Of a stretch of 64,000 nt of DNA, positions 18,180 to 26,348 are shown piece by piece. Under the pieces are notes generated by a model. That model saw nothing but the letters and a program-made list of their open reading frames with translations. It made no database searches and was not told where the DNA came from. A program made the translations under genes and the position numbers. The stretch is taken from NCBI GenBank assembly GCA_905215775.1, contig CAJMRM010000002.1, positions 51,469 through 115,468 on the forward strand. Direction: 5' to 3'. Numbering within the stretch: the stretch's first letter is position 1; each line of letters opens with the position of its first letter. The DNA comes from an uncultured bacterium. GTDB taxonomy: Bacteria; Bacillota; Clostridia; Lachnospirales; Lachnospiraceae.

Positions 18180-19844
18180 TGGTCCACATTATTGACGATG
18201 GACCAGCCGTGGCCGTGGGGATGGAGCTTCTGCTCCGCCACCTGAAGCCCGTCCTTCACCCAGTACAGATGGTCGATGTTCACCAGCCAGATCCAGGGAA
18301 GATCTCCCTCCTGGGTAATTCCGGTCTCTCCATCCCACTGGGCCTTTTTCCACAGCTCATAAGAATCCTCCAGCTCCGTACAGGCCAGGGCCTCGTCCAT
18401 ATAGGCGTCCACGGCCCCGTTGGCATAGGGAGAATACTGGGCATACTTCCCGCCCGGCCTTGTGTGGTAGATATTATAAAGCTCCATGGGCGTGTGGGCT
18501 CCCCAGCCCCACATCAGAGGCTCCGACTGGGCCCGGTCGTAGGCCGTATCCCAGCCCACGCCTTCCACAGCCACACGGATCCCAAACTCTGCCAGCTGGT
18601 TGGCCGTATCCTCAGAAAGGGCCTGGCGGACCGAATCCCCGGCTGAATAAAGCAGCGTAAATCCCGCCTTTTTCCCATCCTTTTCCCGGATCCCGTCTGC
18701 TCCGGCTGTCCATCCTGCCTCGTCCAGAAGACGCTCCGCCTCCCGGGGATCGAAGGCCGTTTCAGAAGCCTCGCTGTACCAGGGCATTTTATCGCAGACG
18801 CTGTACGCAATGGTCCCGTGGCCGTTGAGCACATGGTCGATCATGGCCTCCCGGTCGATGGCCAGGTTGATGGCCCGGCGGACACGGACGTCGCTGGTGA
18901 AATCGTTTCCGACGGGAAATCCCCTTTCATCGGTCTCCCCGGCCGGCACAGCCGGAAGATTAAAGCCGCGGTTATCCACGGTCTTACAGGAAAACAGTGA
19001 AAAACCGTCTATGGTCTGGTCTGAGTAGGCCGCCGAGGTGTAGGCCAGATCCACCTGGCCGGAAAGCGCCGCCGCATAAGCCGCGTCCTCCTCCATGAAC
19101 AGCACCGTCACCTTCCTGATCTTCGGGGCCTCCCCGTAATAATCCGGATTTGCCTCAAGGATCACCTGCTGCCCCTTGTCCCACTGCTTTAAAATATACC
19201 GTCCCGAGCCAATGGGCTTCTGTCCGTAATCCGGGCCATAGGCGTGCTCCGGCACGATCCCTGTGATAGCCATGGTATAGGGCCAGATGGAATAGGGACG
19301 GTTCATATGGAACTCCACGGTGGAATCATCCACCGCTGCGGCCTCCTTCAGCATGGTAAAATCGTTGACAGAGCTCGTCTCCCTCAGCGTATTATAGGTA
19401 AAGGCCACGTCCTCTGCGGTCAGCGGCTCTCCGTCCGTAAATTTCACGCCGTCCCGGATCCTTACCCGCCAGGTAAGCCCGTCCTCGCTGGTCTGGATAT
19501 CCTCCGCCAGGTCATAGCCGATCTTAAGGTCCGGCGTGGTCACCGTCAGGGTGCTCTGGATCAGGGGCTCGTGGACGTGCTCCCCGGCTCCCCAGCCGTA
19601 TGCCGGGTCAAAGCCGGCCTCCGGCTCCGAGGTGGGGCCCATGACCACGATGACCGAATCCCTGGTCTCAGTCTCTGCGGCCTGTAAGCTGCCGCTTTCT
19701 GCCTTCCCGGCCCCCTCTGCTCCCTTGCTGCCTTCTGCCTCTGCATTTCCTGCCGTTTCGGCAGCTTCCTGTCCGCCGGAGCAGCCCGTTACACAGGAGA
19801 CCGCCAAGGGCGGCTGTCACTCTCCATTTTTTCTGATGTCTCAT
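18158..19844 (-). CDS. extracellular solute-binding lipoprotein (SBP_bac_5), signal peptide out of frame
   Basis: The mature protein is a family 5 binding protein: after a lipobox Val-Thr-Gly-Cys and a Ser/Glu/Ala-rich linker come the PEAGFDPAYGWG opening, KFTDGEPLTAEDVAF, and DVRVRRAINLAIDREAMIDHV. It would bind peptides, nickel chelates or similar ligands for the four downstream genes. The long frame begins only at TTG 19807, leaving a 9-residue leader with no basic residues. A proper start (ATG 19844, AGGAG site, MRHQKKWRVTAA) lies upstream in another frame. Removing one C from the GCCGCCC run near 19808-19812 would join the two into a normal lipoprotein signal. I see this as a real or sequencing one-base insertion. 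Confidence 0.85.
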
Positions 19845-19932
19845 ACGTTTCCTCTCCTTTTTCTGCAAAACCATAAGAAATACACTGCGCAAGCTTCTCA
19901 TGGTTATCGCGGTAGTCGCCAAGGTCTCATGC

Positions 19933-20033
19933 ACACGCAGACTTTGGCCCGCTGCCCGCGCAAATAAAAAGGTACCAGAAAAATCAGGGAGCTTCTGTTC
20001 CCTGTACCTTCCTGGTACCTGATATCTGCGTGT
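19933..20033 (-). promoter_or_regulatory. structured mRNA leader of the ABC importer operon (candidate riboswitch/attenuator)
   Basis: Between the promoter (20104-20132) and the start codon (19844) lie about 250 transcribed bases. A closing stem pairs 20025-20033 with 19933-19941 (nine base pairs, ACACGCAGA with TCTGCGTGT). Inside it a nine-base-pair hairpin (19970-19978 with 20012-20020, AGGTACCAG/CTGGTACCT) contains a second stem (CAGGGA/TCCCTG) and on the minus strand is followed by a run of five T, like a terminator. A further GCGGC-AGAA-GCCGC hairpin lies nearer the promoter. The layout suggests transcription attenuation. It is not a T-box: I found no GGGTGGTACCGCG element. The ligand class is not recognised. 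Confidence 0.5.
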
Positions 20034-20103
20034 TTTTAATCGCGGCCCATGCCGCCTGCATCCTTCTGGGTGCAGTATGCGGCTTCTGCCGCGCATATGT
20101 ATT

Positions 20104-20132
20104 ATCATAAAGTCTCCCGCCGGAAAGGTCAA
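20104..20132 (-). promoter_or_regulatory. promoter of the ABC importer operon
   Basis: On the minus strand TTGACC (20127-20132) and TATGAT (20104-20109) are separated by 17 bases. Both boxes differ from the sigma-A consensus by one base. It drives the binding-protein, permease and ATPase genes after a leader of about 250 bases. Confidence 0.7.
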
Positions 20133-20175
20133 CTATTTTTTAAATTATACCGGACCAGCTCACCGAAACGAGCGA

Positions 20176-20212
20176 GAAACCCCAGCGGAGGTGCTGACTC
20201 CGCTGGGGTTTC
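20176..20212 (-). terminator. strong stem-loop after spmA
   Basis: A perfect 15-base-pair inverted repeat (GAAACCCCAGCGGAG with CTCCGCTGGGGTTTC) and a seven-base loop, about 45 bases after the spmA stop and just upstream of the ABC importer promoter. It lacks a T run on either strand, so termination efficiency is uncertain. Confidence 0.6.
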
Positions 20213-20254
20213 GCATGTCAAGTGTCTCCGGTATAAAATCGCATCAGAATCTCC

Positions 20255-20860
20255 TCACCTCCGCCGTTTCAGAAGGCAGTACGCCACCCCTGTCAGGGTG
20301 CTCACTGCCGTTGCCGCCAGCGCCGGGCCTACAATGGCAGACGGGCTCACGCTGCCGTACTGGCTCCGGTAAGCGATCATATTGATGGGGATCAGCTGAA
20401 GAGACGAGATGTTGACGATCAGAAACGTGCACATCTCATTATTTGCCGTCCCCCTTCCGAAGGCCCCTGGCTTTTTCTGCCTTCTCCGCTCCTCCTCCAG
20501 GTTCTCCAGCTCCTCCATGGCCTTTAGTCCGGCGGGCGTGGCCGCCCAGCCCAGGCCCAGCATATTGGCGATCATATTGGTGGAGATATGGGCCGCCGCC
20601 GGATGGTCCTCCGGCATATCCGGAAATAAAAGCCGGATCACCGGCCTCATCCTTTTTGTCAGCGCCTCAATGAGCCCGGCCTCCTCCCCGACCTTCAGGA
20701 TCCCGCACCAGAAGGACATGATCCCCAGCATCGTTAAGCACAGGGTCACCGCCTCCCTGGCCGAATCCAGGGCTCCGTTGGTCACCTGGGCCAGATTTCC
20801 ATGAAACGCTCCCCACAGGATCCCCAGGGCCATCATCCCGGCCCACAGATAATTTAGCAT
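20255..20860 (-). CDS. spmA: spore maturation protein A
   Basis: A 201-residue integral membrane protein of the nucleoside-recognition (Gate) domain family. Family features visible are the MLNYLWAGMMALGILWGAFHG start, GIMSFWCGILKVGEEAGL, the conserved HISTNMIANMLGLGWAATPAGLKAM core, and NISSLQLIPINMIAYRSQYGS. In Bacillus and Clostridium, SpmA acts with SpmB in spore core dehydration. Here no spmB follows: the gene ends in a stem-loop and the next gene is unrelated. It lies downstream of the fatty-acid operon, separated by a terminator-like hairpin that contains its ribosome binding site. Confidence 0.9.
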   Translation of the reverse strand: MLNYLWAGMMALGILWGAFHGNLAQVTNGALDSAREAVTLCLTMLGIMSFWCGILKVGEEAGLIEALTKRMRPVIRLLFPDMPEDHPAAAHISTNMIANMLGLGWAATPAGLKAMEELENLEEERRRQKKPGAFGRGTANNEMCTFLIVNISSLQLIPINMIAYRSQYGSVSPSAIVGPALAATAVSTLTGVAYCLLKRRR

Positions 20861-20864
20861 ATAA

Positions 20865-20909
20865 AAATCCCACCCCTCTGCCAGATCTTATGACAGAAGG
20901 GCGGGATTT
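20865..20909 (-). terminator. terminator-like hairpin between the fatty-acid operon and spmA
   Basis: Outer arms AAATCCC and GGGATTT close an imperfect stem whose inner part pairs CCCCTCTG-like with CAGAAGGG-like sequence. On the minus strand the 3' arm is followed by TTTTAT. It lies about 55 bases after the NPD-type gene stop. The 3' arm also holds the GAGGGGTGG ribosome binding site of spmA, so read-through RNA would have that site paired. Confidence 0.6.
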
Positions 20910-20962
20910 ATTCGCTCTCCGCATGCCGGAAGCCGTGCGCCCATGGCGCCGTTTCCCCGCGC

Positions 20963-22123
20963 CTAAGCCGGTGTATCCTCCTCCGGCTCCACACCGCAGA
21001 GCTTTCGCATTACCTCCGGCACAGTCTCGATCCTCTTGCACCGGTACGCATTGCTGCCGCAGAACAGCAGGGCTTCGTCTATATTTCCCTCGGCGGCATG
21101 GATGAGCGCCCGGGTGATGCAGTAGGGAGTCTCCGCCGGATTGCAGTGCTCCAGGCACCGGAAGCAGCCCTTCACCGGGATCCTTCCCTCCTGGACCCTT
21201 TCCAGGAACCGGTTCCGTATGGCCCTTCCGGGCATTCCCACCGGGCTCTTTACGATGACGATATCCTTTTCCTCCGCATCCAGATACGCCTGCTTATAGG
21301 CAGGATCCGCGTCACATTCCTCTGTGGTCACGAAACGGGTCGCCACCTGGACGCCGTCGGCTCCCAGACGGAGCTGGCGCACCACGTCCTCATGGTCAAA
21401 GATCCCTCCGGCAGCCACCACCGGGATCTCCTTTTTATATTTTCCGGCAAACTCCTTCACCACGCCGATGATGCCGCGGATCTCCTCCTCATACCGCTCT
21501 CTTTTATAGGTTCTTGACACGCACTGAGTGTCAACTCCGTATTCCGAAAGCTCTTCTCTGGAAAATCCCAGGTGGCCTCCGGCGCAGGGGCCCTCCACCA
21601 CCACAAAGTCTGGAGCCGTCTTATGCTTCCGGTCCCACATCTTGCAGATCACCGACGCTGATTTAATGGAGGAAACAATGGGAGCCAGCATGGGACGGCA
21701 AAAAAGCTCCCCTCCCATTTCCTCTGCGGCCTCCCGCACATATCTGGGCAGATCCACCGGAAGCCCCGCGCCGGAGATGATCACGTCCGCTCCGGCCCTC
21801 ACGGCCTCCTTCACATATCTGGCATATTCCTTCGTAGCCACCATGATGTTAAAGCCTAGGATTCCCTCCGGGGCAGTCCTCCTGGCCTTTTTCAGCTCCT
21901 CGTGGATGGCCCTCAGATTGGCTCCCATGGGATCCTTAAAAAAATCCGGATCCTTAAAGCCGATCTGGGCCGTGGAAATGATCCCGATCCCTCCGGCCTT
22001 CGCCACAGCCCCTGCCAGGGACGAAAGACTGATCCCAACGCCCATGCCGCCCTGGATCACCGGATATTCTGCCGTCAGCGGCCCGATCTTCAACGGCTTT
22101 AACTGTAACGCTGCTTCTCCCAT
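20963..22123 (-). CDS. FMN-dependent NPD/nitronate monooxygenase-like or FabK-like flavoprotein
   Basis: ATG 22123 (386 residues) is preceded by AGAGGGAG. The TIM-barrel FMN fold of the NPD/FabK family is clear: YPVIQGGMGVGIS at the start, AGADVIISGAGLP, GPCAGGHLG and PVVAAGGIFDHEDVVRQLRLGADGVQVATRF as phosphate-binding loops. It differs from the FabK of the same operon by insertions and a cysteine-rich C-terminus (KGCFRCLEHCNP...YCITRAL...FCGSNAYRC). Last gene of the FAS II operon. It may be a second enoyl reductase, a nitronate oxidase or a related oxidoreductase; the sequence alone does not decide. Confidence 0.82.
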   Translation of the reverse strand: MGEAALQLKPLKIGPLTAEYPVIQGGMGVGISLSSLAGAVAKAGGIGIISTAQIGFKDPDFFKDPMGANLRAIHEELKKARRTAPEGILGFNIMVATKEYARYVKEAVRAGADVIISGAGLPVDLPRYVREAAEEMGGELFCRPMLAPIVSSIKSASVICKMWDRKHKTAPDFVVVEGPCAGGHLGFSREELSEYGVDTQCVSRTYKRERYEEEIRGIIGVVKEFAGKYKKEIPVVAAGGIFDHEDVVRQLRLGADGVQVATRFVTTEECDADPAYKQAYLDAEEKDIVIVKSPVGMPGRAIRNRFLERVQEGRIPVKGCFRCLEHCNPAETPYCITRALIHAAEGNIDEALLFCGSNAYRCKRIETVPEVMRKLCGVEPEEDTPA

Positions 22124-22154
22124 AACTCCCTCTTTTCCCCGGCCAACGGCCGGT

Positions 22155-23933
22155 CTAAAATCTGCGGAACCGCTCATACCGGCAGCGAGCCGTTTCCTCC
22201 GGATCCACGCTTCTCCAATCCTCCAGGAACCGGCTTAAGGCCCGGTCCAGATAAGAAGCGATGGCCGGAAGCGTTTCCTTACATGCCGGCTCCTCCTCCG
22301 GGATCACCCGCTCGATGATCCCCAGCTCATAAAGCTCTCTGGCTGTGATCTTCATGACTCCGGCCGCCTCTCCGGCCCGCTTGCTGTCCTTCCAGAGGAT
22401 CGAGGCAAAGCCCTCCGGCGACAGTACGGAATAAATGGCGTTTTCCATCATCCATACCTCGTTGGCCACGGCCAGGGCTAAAGCGCCGCCGCTTCCTCCT
22501 TCTCCGATGACAATGGAAACCACCGGGACCTTAAGCCCCGATATCTCCATGAGATTTCTGGCAATGGCCTCGCCCTGGCCCCGCTCCTCGGCCTCAAGGC
22601 CGCAGAATGCGCCGGGGGTATCCACAAAGCAGATCACCGGACGGCCGAAGGTCTCCGCCTGCTTCATGAGCCGCAGGGCCTTCCGGTAGCCGTCGGGCGA
22701 AGGCATCCCGAAATTCCGGCGGATATTGTCCCTGGTGGTCTTTCCCTTCTCCTGACCGATCACCGTCACGGGGATCCCGTGAAACTCTGCGATCCCGCCG
22801 ATGATGGCCCCGTCGTCCTTAAAATACCGGTCTCCATGAAATTCCATGAAATTTTCAAATAATGCATCAATATAATCAGAAGCCACCAGCCGGTCGGCTC
22901 TCCTGGAAAGGAGCACCGAATCCCAGGCACTCCGGATCATGACTCCGGCCCGGCTCTGGACGGATGAAAGAAGGGAGCCTGTGACGCCGTCGGAGCCCTC
23001 TGTCTCCTTCTGCACCCCGCCGCCGTTCCCGTCTCTTTCCTTTAAAGCCGCCTCATTGTCCTTCCGATGGAGCCGCAGGATCGTTTCCAGGGTCTCTTTT
23101 AACGCCTTCCGCTCCACGATCTTATCCACAAAGCCGTGCTCTAAAAGAAATTCCGCTCTCTGAAACCCCTCCGGCAGCTTCTGGCCGATGGTCTGCTCGA
23201 TGACTCTGGGCCCCGCAAAGCCGATGAGGGCGCCGGGCTCCGCCAGGATAATGTCCCCCAGCATGGCGAAGCTGGCGGTGACGCCTCCGGTGGTGGGATC
23301 CGTCAGCACGCTGACAAAGAGCTGGCCCGCGTCATGGTGGCGCTTCAGGGCTGCCGCCGTCTTGGCCATCTGCATCAGGGAAACGATCCCTTCCTGCATC
23401 CTGGCGCCGCCGGAGCAGGCAAAAAGCACCACCGGAAGCTTTTCCCTGGTGGCCCGTTCCACAGCCCTGGTGATCTTCTCACCCACATTGTGGCCCATGC
23501 TGCTCATAAGGAACCTGGCATCACAGACGCCGATCACCGCCGGATTGCCGCCGATCTTTCCGCAGCCGGTGACGATGGCCTCATTGAGCCTGGACTTTTC
23601 CCTGGCTGCCTCCAGCTTTTTTTCATATCCCGGGAAGTTTAAGGGATTGGAGATCTCCATTTCCCGGTCCCATTCCTCAAAGGTGCCGGGATCCGTGACC
23701 ATCTGGATCCTCCTCCAGGCATGGACGCGGAAATAGCCTCCGCATTTGGGGCAGACGTAAAAATTCTCCCTTACATCCTCCACATAGATGGGTTTCCCAC
23801 ACTTATTGCACTTTCTCCACATTCCGGCCGGAATCCCCGGTTCCTCTTCCTGTTTTTCCGTCTGCTCCGCCTCCGGGGCACGGTATCTGGTGTCGATCTT
23901 TGTATATGTCTTCTTGAACATATCCCGCAGCAT
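22155..23933 (-). CDS. accDA: acetyl-CoA carboxylase carboxyltransferase, fused beta (AccD) and alpha (AccA) subunits
   Basis: A single 592-residue frame from ATG 23933 (GGAGG upstream). Residues about 40-65 carry the AccD zinc finger, CNKCGKPIY and CPKCGGYF. The beta crotonase-like domain follows to about residue 290, with [10 protein letters not shown] and [13 protein letters not shown] linker of about 40 polar residues leads to a complete AccA domain ([50 protein letters not shown]). The enzyme moves carboxyl from carboxybiotin to acetyl-CoA, giving malonyl-CoA. Most bacteria encode the subunits separately; the fusion keeps them in equal amounts. Confidence 0.95.
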   Translation of the reverse strand: MLRDMFKKTYTKIDTRYRAPEAEQTEKQEEEPGIPAGMWRKCNKCGKPIYVEDVRENFYVCPKCGGYFRVHAWRRIQMVTDPGTFEEWDREMEISNPLNFPGYEKKLEAAREKSRLNEAIVTGCGKIGGNPAVIGVCDARFLMSSMGHNVGEKITRAVERATREKLPVVLFACSGGARMQEGIVSLMQMAKTAAALKRHHDAGQLFVSVLTDPTTGGVTASFAMLGDIILAEPGALIGFAGPRVIEQTIGQKLPEGFQRAEFLLEHGFVDKIVERKALKETLETILRLHRKDNEAALKERDGNGGGVQKETEGSDGVTGSLLSSVQSRAGVMIRSAWDSVLLSRRADRLVASDYIDALFENFMEFHGDRYFKDDGAIIGGIAEFHGIPVTVIGQEKGKTTRDNIRRNFGMPSPDGYRKALRLMKQAETFGRPVICFVDTPGAFCGLEAEERGQGEAIARNLMEISGLKVPVVSIVIGEGGSGGALALAVANEVWMMENAIYSVLSPEGFASILWKDSKRAGEAAGVMKITARELYELGIIERVIPEEEPACKETLPAIASYLDRALSRFLEDWRSVDPEETARCRYERFRRF

Positions 23934-24007
23934 GGAAAACCTCCTTCACTATCATGCATACCAGGTCCGGGGCTGGCAGGCCGCCTCTGTCCCGGTCCCA
24001 TACAGCA

Positions 24008-24040
24008 GGGACTGCCGGAAAAATTCCTTCCCGCAGTCCC
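24008..24040 (-). other. intercistronic stem-loop between accC and accDA
   Basis: GGGACTGC (24008-24015) pairs with GCAGTCCC (24033-24040), with an inner GGAA/TTCC pairing. It occupies the 113-base gap between accC and accDA, the largest gap in the operon. It has no T run, so it may affect mRNA processing or stability rather than terminate. Confidence 0.5.
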
Positions 24041-24046
24041 AAATGA

Positions 24047-25393
24047 TCAGCAGTCCGGAAAATGGGACGGGATAAAATCCGTATCCACATTTCCCTCTTC
24101 AAAATCCCTGTCTCCGATGAGCTCATACTGGAAATCCACATTGGTGGTGATCCCCTCAATGACCAGCTCTCCCAGGGCGCTCCGCATCTTGGCAATGGCC
24201 GAGGGCCGGTCCTTATCGTGGACGATGAGCTTTAGGATCATGGAATCGTAATTGGGCGGGATCGTATAATGATTATAGACCGCCGTATCCACCCGGACCC
24301 CCCACCCGCCGGGAAGATGGAGATCGGTGATGGTGCCCGGACACGGCATAAAGTGCTTATCCGGGTTTTCGGCATTGATCCGGCATTCAATGGCGTGGCC
24401 GGTGATCTGGATATCCTCCTGGGTCACGGACAGCGGCTCTCCCGCCGCGATCCGGATCTGCTCCTTAATAAGGTCCAGATCTGTCACCGCCTCGGTCACC
24501 GGGTGCTCCACCTGGATCCTGGTATTCATTTCCATGAAATAAAATTCTTTATTTTTATCCAAAAGGAACTCAATGGTCCCTGCATTCTCATACTGTACGG
24601 ATTTCGCGGCCTTCACCGCCGCCTGGCCCATGCGCTCCCGAAGCTCCTTTGAGATGGCCGCCGACGGGGCCTCCTCCAGAAGCTTCTGGTGGCGTCTCTG
24701 GATGGAGCAGTCCCGCTCCCCCAGGTGGACCACATTTCCAAAGCTGTCCGCCAGGATCTGGAACTCAATGTGCCTGGGCCGCTCCACAAACCGCTCGATG
24801 TACATGGTATCGTCGGAAAAGCCCTTGACCGATTCCATCTGGGCGTTCTGGAAATTGGAGGCGAAATCGTCCTCTCCATAGGAGACCCGCATCCCCTTTC
24901 CGCCGCCGCCGCTGGAGGCCTTGATCATCACCGGAAAGCCCACCTCTCTGGCAGTCTTTAAGCCCTCCTCCACCGTAAATACCGGCTCCTTACTTCCAGG
25001 GATCACCGGAACTCCGGCCTCCATCATGGTCTTTCTGGCCTCGGACTTATTTCCCATCCGGTGGATCACCTCCGCCGGAGGGCCGATGAACCGGATATGG
25101 CATTTCTCGCACAGCTCGGCAAACCTGGCATTTTCCGATAAAAACCCAAAGCCGGGATGGATGGCGTCGGCCTTCATGGCCACGCAGGCCGTCAGGATCT
25201 GCTCCATATTCAGATAGCTTTCCGCCGAAGGGGCGGGGCCGATGCAGATGGCCTCGTCTGCCAACAGCGTATGAAGGGCGTCCCGGTCTGCCTCCGAATA
25301 AACAGCCACCGTCTTGATCCCCATTTCCCGGCATGCCCGGATGATCCGCACCGCGATCTCCCCGCGGTTGGCGATCAGAATTTTCTGAAACAT
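24047..25393 (-). CDS. accC: acetyl-CoA carboxylase biotin carboxylase subunit
   Basis: A 448-residue ATP-grasp enzyme that carboxylates the biotin on AccB using ATP and bicarbonate. The N-terminus MFQKILIANRGEIAVRIIRA is diagnostic. Also seen: HPGFGFLSENA, the glycine loop ASSGGGGKGMR, the active-site ERDCSIQRRHQKLLEEAP and MEMNTRIQVEHPVTE. The length matches the family. It lies between fabZ and accDA in the same direction with short gaps. Confidence 0.96.
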   Translation of the reverse strand: MFQKILIANRGEIAVRIIRACREMGIKTVAVYSEADRDALHTLLADEAICIGPAPSAESYLNMEQILTACVAMKADAIHPGFGFLSENARFAELCEKCHIRFIGPPAEVIHRMGNKSEARKTMMEAGVPVIPGSKEPVFTVEEGLKTAREVGFPVMIKASSGGGGKGMRVSYGEDDFASNFQNAQMESVKGFSDDTMYIERFVERPRHIEFQILADSFGNVVHLGERDCSIQRRHQKLLEEAPSAAISKELRERMGQAAVKAAKSVQYENAGTIEFLLDKNKEFYFMEMNTRIQVEHPVTEAVTDLDLIKEQIRIAAGEPLSVTQEDIQITGHAIECRINAENPDKHFMPCPGTITDLHLPGGWGVRVDTAVYNHYTIPPNYDSMILKLIVHDKDRPSAIAKMRSALGELVIEGITTNVDFQYELIGDRDFEEGNVDTDFIPSHFPDC

Positions 25394-25406
25394 ATCTTCA
25401 CCAGCC

Positions 25407-25829
25407 CTAACCGATCATAAACGTAAGCTCTGCGCTCACTGCGATCTTTCCGTCCACGGTGGCCGTGGCCTTTCCAACGCCCACCGGCCCTTTCCGCTTA
25501 ATGATCTCACATTCCAGGCGGAGTCTGTCGCCGGGAACTACCTTTTTCTTAAATTTCACCCGGTCCATGCCGCCGAAATACGCCGTTTTTCCCTTATTTT
25601 CCTCCATGCTGAGGACAGCCACGGCTCCTGTCTGGGCCAGGGCCTCCACGATCAGGACGCCCGGCATCACCGGCTCCGCGGGAAAATGGCCGGAAAAATA
25701 CGGCTCGTTATATGTTACTGCCTTATATCCCACAGCCCGCACGCCCGGCTCCAGCTCCTCGATGCAGTCCACCAGAAGAAATGGGTGGCGGTGGGGGATG
25801 ATCTCCTGAATCTCCTTGATTCCCAGCAT
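25407..25829 (-). CDS. fabZ: 3-hydroxyacyl-ACP dehydratase
   Basis: A 140-residue hot-dog-fold enzyme that dehydrates 3-hydroxyacyl-ACP to trans-2-enoyl-ACP. The catalytic segment [12 protein letters not shown] is near residue 10 and the [22 protein letters not shown] helix carries the catalytic Glu. AGGAGG precedes ATG 25829. No fabA or fabM/fabN-like second dehydratase is seen in this operon. Confidence 0.96.
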   Translation of the reverse strand: MLGIKEIQEIIPHRHPFLLVDCIEELEPGVRAVGYKAVTYNEPYFSGHFPAEPVMPGVLIVEALAQTGAVAVLSMEENKGKTAYFGGMDRVKFKKKVVPGDRLRLECEIIKRKGPVGVGKATATVDGKIAVSAELTFMIG

Positions 25830-25847
25830 ATCTCTGCCTCCTGTTGT

Positions 25848-26333
25848 TTAACGGATCCTGAAAAGCGGCTGGCCGTATTCCACAGTCTCCTCATTTTTCA
25901 CGAGGATGGCCTCCACCACGCCGTCATACTCGGATTCGATCTCATTCATCAGCTTCATGGCCTCCACGATCCCGATGACCTGACCTTTTTTTACATGGTC
26001 CCCGACCTTTACAAAGTCCTCGGCATCCGGAGCCGGGGAGGAATAAAACGTTCCCACCAGCGGACAGGCAACCACCCGGTCGGATACAGCCGTATCTGTC
26101 TGGGGAGCAGGACTGCCCTGGCTCCCGTTTGACGGCATTCCGGAAACAGCCGGAACGGCCTGGACCGCGGCTCCATCAGCCGCCGGTAAGCCGGTCAGCG
26201 CCGGAACCGCCTGGATGACCGCCGGCTGCTCCTTTTTAATGACGATCTTTGTATCGCCCTGCTCGATCTTAAAGCCCGTCAGCCCATTGTCTGAAACGGC
26301 TTTGATCAGTTCAATGACATCCTTGATCTCCAT
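25848..26333 (-). CDS. accB: biotin carboxyl carrier protein of acetyl-CoA carboxylase
   Basis: 161 residues. The N-terminal 35 residues are conserved (MEIKDVIELIKAVSDNGLTG), followed by a flexible Ala/Pro/Val-rich linker (about 40-80), then the biotinyl domain with EAMKLMNEIESEYDGVV. The Lys in the MKL motif is biotinylated. A thumb-like stretch (GTFYSSPAPDAEDFVKVGD) is also present. It lies between fabF and fabZ, the usual clostridial order. Confidence 0.95.
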   Translation of the reverse strand: MEIKDVIELIKAVSDNGLTGFKIEQGDTKIVIKKEQPAVIQAVPALTGLPAADGAAVQAVPAVSGMPSNGSQGSPAPQTDTAVSDRVVACPLVGTFYSSPAPDAEDFVKVGDHVKKGQVIGIVEAMKLMNEIESEYDGVVEAILVKNEETVEYGQPLFRIR

Positions 26334-26348
26334 GGCCTTCCCTCCTCT

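Noticed and set aside
19900..20040. T-box riboswitch upstream of the ABC importer
   Set aside because: An ACCGCG string and a terminator-like hairpin are present, but the conserved T-box sequence and specifier-loop layout are absent.
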